The notes under the pieces were generated by a model. It ran no database searches, was not told where the DNA came from, and saw only the letters and a program-made list of their open reading frames with translations. Shown piece by piece: positions 5,506 through 7,499 of a stretch of DNA of 7,499 nucleotides. Each line of letters starts with the position of its first letter. The stretch's first letter is position 1. Made by a program: the position numbers and the translations under genes. The stretch comes from CAZFLD01 sp964519835 (GTDB lineage Bacteria; Spirochaetota; Spirochaetia; DSM-27196; CAZFLD01): assembly GCA_964519835.1 (NCBI GenBank), contig CAZFLD010000136.1:1-7499 (forward strand), given 5' to 3'.

Positions 5506-6684
5506 ATGACGGTCGAGCTGTTGGACGGTGAAGAGGTACTGGTTGAGACCAGGCCTCACCCCGTTGCATTTGCAGATCACCATGTTTTCTGGATTGTGCT
5601 GGCCGTGGCCGGCGCGATTGGTCTTGTGGCATCCCGGGTCACGGGATTTGGTAACCCCGGTTTTGCGGTAGCCATCGCACTTTGGTGTCTAGTCGTTGGG
5701 CTTGTACAAACGCTCGGACGGATTTCGTTTTGGTGGATAGCCGCAGCCCTTTTTGTCGCCGCAGCGGCCGTTGTTCCGGCCGTTCTCGACTTGCTGCCGA
5801 TTGAACGAGCTGCCTTGGTTCCCGTCGTGTTTGGCTTGCTTGCAGAGGGCATGCTTGAATCCTACCGACGCGCCCACCGTTTTTTTGTCACCAACCGCCG
5901 ACTTGTATTCACGCGGCAGTTTTTGTTTCTTCCTTACAACGCGGTGGATGCCTATTACCCCCACATCACAAACCTCGTTACAAAACAGACGATTTTTGAG
6001 CGAATGGTGGGCGCGGGAACCGTCATACCGGTCATGTCGAGCGGACTGAACCTCGGCAGTGAGGTTGTCGGAGTCGCCGGTGGATTTTTGTTTTTCTCCT
6101 TGGCAGGGGGGCGGGAGAAACGTCTGCCGCGGGCGTTGCCGTTTTTGTGTTTTTACTCGGTTCGATCGCCTGCCGAGGTGGCAAAGCACGCGGCAACCAT
6201 CATTACCTCACCTGCTGGGTTTGGGTCACGGGCCGAAGCAGGCTCCGGGTCGCACCACGGTGGAAGAGGTGAAGTGACCGTGGCCACAGGGAGTTGCGGC
6301 CGGTGGCGGGCGCGTATCTTGTCAGCACTCTTTTTTGTCGCCGCTGCCGGGCTTGTACTGTTTGTCGGTCTCTCGAAAGATGGTCCGGCCAACCGGGCGC
6401 ATGGCACGACCGGAGTAAACGGCAAAAGGGCGGGCGAAGCGGTACCTGCGGAGCAGACCGGACTCGCTGAGCTTGAAGGAGTCCTACAGCCCGCCGGAGG
6501 CGAGGCGACAAGTGGAGAGTTCTACCTTGTTACCGGGGACAACAGAATCTACCTGCGACTGAGGCCGGCAGTGGGGACGGGGCTAGTAGGCGAAACGGTG
6601 ATTGTTCGTGTGCGTTACGTCGACGGCGGCCCACGATTTGAGGTTGAGTCAATCGAAGCCGCCGCACAGCTAAACAGGAATTAG
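5506..6684 (+). CDS. membrane protein with bacterial PH (DUF304-like) domain and C-terminal beta-rich domain
   Basis: The 392-residue product begins ELLDGEEVLVETRPHP, the typical lead-in of bacterial PH-domain membrane proteins. It is followed by three or four membrane segments (about 26-44, 52-70, 73-97 and possibly 101-118) and a cytoplasmic PH-like stretch (about 122-176) with the signature RRAHRFFVTNRRLVFTR and MVGAGTVIPVM. A Gly/Ser/His-rich linker (232-265) leads to another membrane segment (270-289). The final 100 residues (strands around 321-386, including GEFYLVTGDNRIYLRL and GETVIVRVRYVDG) look like a small OB-fold-type domain, probably outside the membrane. A bare PH membrane protein usually ends near residue 230, so this looks like a fusion. 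I preferred ATG 5506 over the upstream TTG 5482 because the family motif starts there; the Shine-Dalgarno is weak. In-frame GTGs at 6274 and 6280 after AGAGG (6265-6269) could start a separate C-terminal product. Function is unknown, presumably envelope related. Confidence 0.8.
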   Translation: MTVELLDGEEVLVETRPHPVAFADHHVFWIVLAVAGAIGLVASRVTGFGNPGFAVAIALWCLVVGLVQTLGRISFWWIAAALFVAAAAVVPAVLDLLPIERAALVPVVFGLLAEGMLESYRRAHRFFVTNRRLVFTRQFLFLPYNAVDAYYPHITNLVTKQTIFERMVGAGTVIPVMSSGLNLGSEVVGVAGGFLFFSLAGGREKRLPRALPFLCFYSVRSPAEVAKHAATIITSPAGFGSRAEAGSGSHHGGRGEVTVATGSCGRWRARILSALFFVAAAGLVLFVGLSKDGPANRAHGTTGVNGKRAGEAVPAEQTGLAELEGVLQPAGGEATSGEFYLVTGDNRIYLRLRPAVGTGLVGETVIVRVRYVDGGPRFEVESIEAAAQLNRN

Positions 6685-7338
6685 CCCCCGTCGCACCGCT
6701 TGATAGACTGCCTCCGTTCGGGTTCGCACCCCAAACTTATGGTAGATCGAAGCCAGGTGGAACTTCACGGTGTTTTCGCTGATTCCGAGCTCGGACGCGA
6801 TCACACCGTTCGACATGCCTGCGGCGAGCAGCCCGAGCACCTGCAGTTCACGGGGAGCCGGAAGCGGTCCTGCGACCGGCGATGGAGGAGTGCGCCACCC
6901 GTTACCAAAAACAGGAAGCTCGTTTCCAGAATCCGCGGGCTCGGTGACCAAAAGCGACTCGGCCGTAGCCAGAAGGGCGGCGGCAAGTCGGGTCTCCGAT
7001 GAATCGGCTACCGCGCAAATCGGTACGCCGTCCGGCGTTTGGCTCCCGACCGCCGCGGCAAGCGCGTAGTCTTCTTCCCCGAGCAGGACAAAAAAGTATG
7101 CGGTTTGTGGGCTTGGTACGCCGAGGAGTGGCATGTCCCCGATCATGTCCGCCGGTCCCGCAACCCCAAGAATCTCGACTTCGTCCGAGTAGCTGCGCAA
7201 GGCCGCGGAGCCCCGGAGGACTCGAGCAACGGAAAAAGCATTGAGCGAGTCGGCGGCGCGACGGAGGCGGGAGAGAGCAGCTTCGTCCGCGGATGCGATC
7301 GCTATTTGTGTCAGCCCCGGCGTCGATGAAATCGCCAT
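6670..7338 (-). CDS. LuxR/NarL-type transcriptional regulator with degenerate receiver-like domain
   Basis: The C-terminal part (about residues 158-222) is a clear LuxR/GerE helix-turn-helix: PRELQVLGLLAAGMSN, then IASELGISENTVKFHL as the DNA-binding helices, then YHKFGVRTRTEAV. Conserved E164, G174, N177, T190, V191, K192 and H194 are present. The N-terminal 135 residues have the alternating strand/helix look of a response-regulator receiver, but the acidic pocket and phospho-acceptor Asp are not recognisable (ILGVAGPADM where a DLxMP motif would be expected) and the late Lys is absent (LLVTEP). It is therefore probably not controlled by phosphorylation. GAGGGGG followed by CCC precedes the ATG, a good Shine-Dalgarno that supports the start. 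The gene overlaps the PDZ-protein gene upstream by 28 nt, so it is likely cotranscribed with it and may regulate an envelope-stress response. It also overlaps the convergent PH-domain gene by 15 nt. Confidence 0.88.
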   Translation of the reverse strand: MAISSTPGLTQIAIASADEAALSRLRRAADSLNAFSVARVLRGSAALRSYSDEVEILGVAGPADMIGDMPLLGVPSPQTAYFFVLLGEEDYALAAAVGSQTPDGVPICAVADSSETRLAAALLATAESLLVTEPADSGNELPVFGNGWRTPPSPVAGPLPAPRELQVLGLLAAGMSNGVIASELGISENTVKFHLASIYHKFGVRTRTEAVYQAVRRGLIPV

Positions 7339-7499
7339 GGGCCCCCTCGGTGGTCACGACGTTCGGGCGGCCTCGTCGTGGATTCTACGGTGAGCTGGAT
7401 ACGCTGTGACCCACGAAGAATCGCGACGGTTACCGGTCTTTTGTCATCATGGTCGAGGAGCAGCCGCATCAGGTCGCGCGGTTCGGCGAGCTCCTGGGA
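7311..7499 (-). CDS. C-terminal end of a PDZ-domain protein, probably HtrA/DegP-like serine protease (partial)
   Basis: Only the last 62 codons lie in the window; the gene enters from the right edge. The translation reads SQELAEPRDLMRLLLDH, then RPVTVAILRGSQRIQLTV, which matches the closing helix and last two strands of a PDZ domain (pattern: DL..LL......V...V.R.G....L.V). PDZ domains close the HtrA/DegP/DegQ family of trypsin-like envelope proteases, the most likely identity, but the catalytic domain is outside the window and another PDZ protein (for example an RseP- or Ctp-type protease) is possible. After the PDZ comes an Arg/Pro-rich tail (TTRPPERRDHRGGPWRFHRRRG). Its TGA at 7313-7311 lies inside the following regulator gene, a 28-nt overlap that implies one operon and translational coupling. 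Confidence 0.7.
   Translation of the reverse strand, partial: SQELAEPRDLMRLLLDHDDKRPVTVAILRGSQRIQLTVESTTRPPERRDHRGGPWRFHRRRG

Noticed and set aside
5689..6189. Long minus-strand frame inside the PH-domain gene
   Set aside because: It is antisense to a gene with clear family motifs and membrane segments; its basic, low-complexity composition is typical of a shadow frame.
6902..7357. Minus-strand frame overlapping the LuxR regulator
   Set aside because: It competes with the regulator frame, which has an unambiguous HTH motif and a good ribosome binding site; this one shows only Arg/Ser/Gly-rich sequence.
1..7499. tRNA or rRNA genes, CRISPR arrays, insertion sequences or prophage genes
   Set aside because: No cloverleaf or rRNA-like sequence, no regularly spaced repeat array beyond the two-copy unit at 57-87, and no transposase, integrase or phage-like product was found on reading both strands.

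Overview
The window most likely comes from a spirochaete. The strongest evidence is a tandem pair of secreted FlaA-type flagellar filament outer-layer (sheath) proteins, a family restricted to Spirochaetes. Base composition looks moderately GC-rich, which fits a free-living or environmental member of the Spirochaetaceae better than Borrelia; this is an inference, not a species call.

Layout. Positions 1-148 are non-coding as far as I can see: a 14-nt imperfect direct repeat, a small hairpin, and a terminator-like stem-loop ending only a few bases before the first gene. Positions 149-1668 hold two plus-strand genes, a polytopic membrane protein and a lipoprotein, whose stop and start codons overlap (TTGA). 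Positions 1669-1845 are intergenic and carry a full-consensus sigma-70 promoter and a strong ribosome binding site for flaA. Positions 1846-3389 are the two flaA-like genes, closed by a strong intrinsic terminator at 3401-3426. The next start codon, at 3427, directly abuts the terminator's T-tract and begins a soluble histidine kinase with an N-terminal cyclic-nucleotide-binding domain (3427-4596).

On the minus strand a TatD-family metal-dependent hydrolase (5421-4603) converges on the kinase with a 6-nt gap. It diverges from a plus-strand membrane protein (5506-6684) that combines a bacterial PH (DUF304-like) domain with a C-terminal membrane-anchored beta-rich domain. The last 15 nt of that gene overlap the convergent end of a minus-strand LuxR-type regulator (7338-6670) with a degenerate receiver-like N-terminus. 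That regulator is preceded, with a 28-nt overlap, by the 3' end of a PDZ-containing gene, probably an HtrA/DegP-like protease that continues beyond the right edge.

Functionally the window combines flagellar sheath production (two FlaA subunits from one sigma-70 promoter), sensing and regulation (the cNMP-binding kinase and the LuxR regulator) and envelope functions (lipoprotein/membrane pair, PH-domain membrane protein, probable HtrA-like protease). No mobile elements, CRISPR arrays, tRNAs or rRNAs were seen. The features most worth a second look are the envelope protease-pseudoreceiver pair, the kinase start codon placed on a terminator, and the unrecognised membrane protein/lipoprotein pair.
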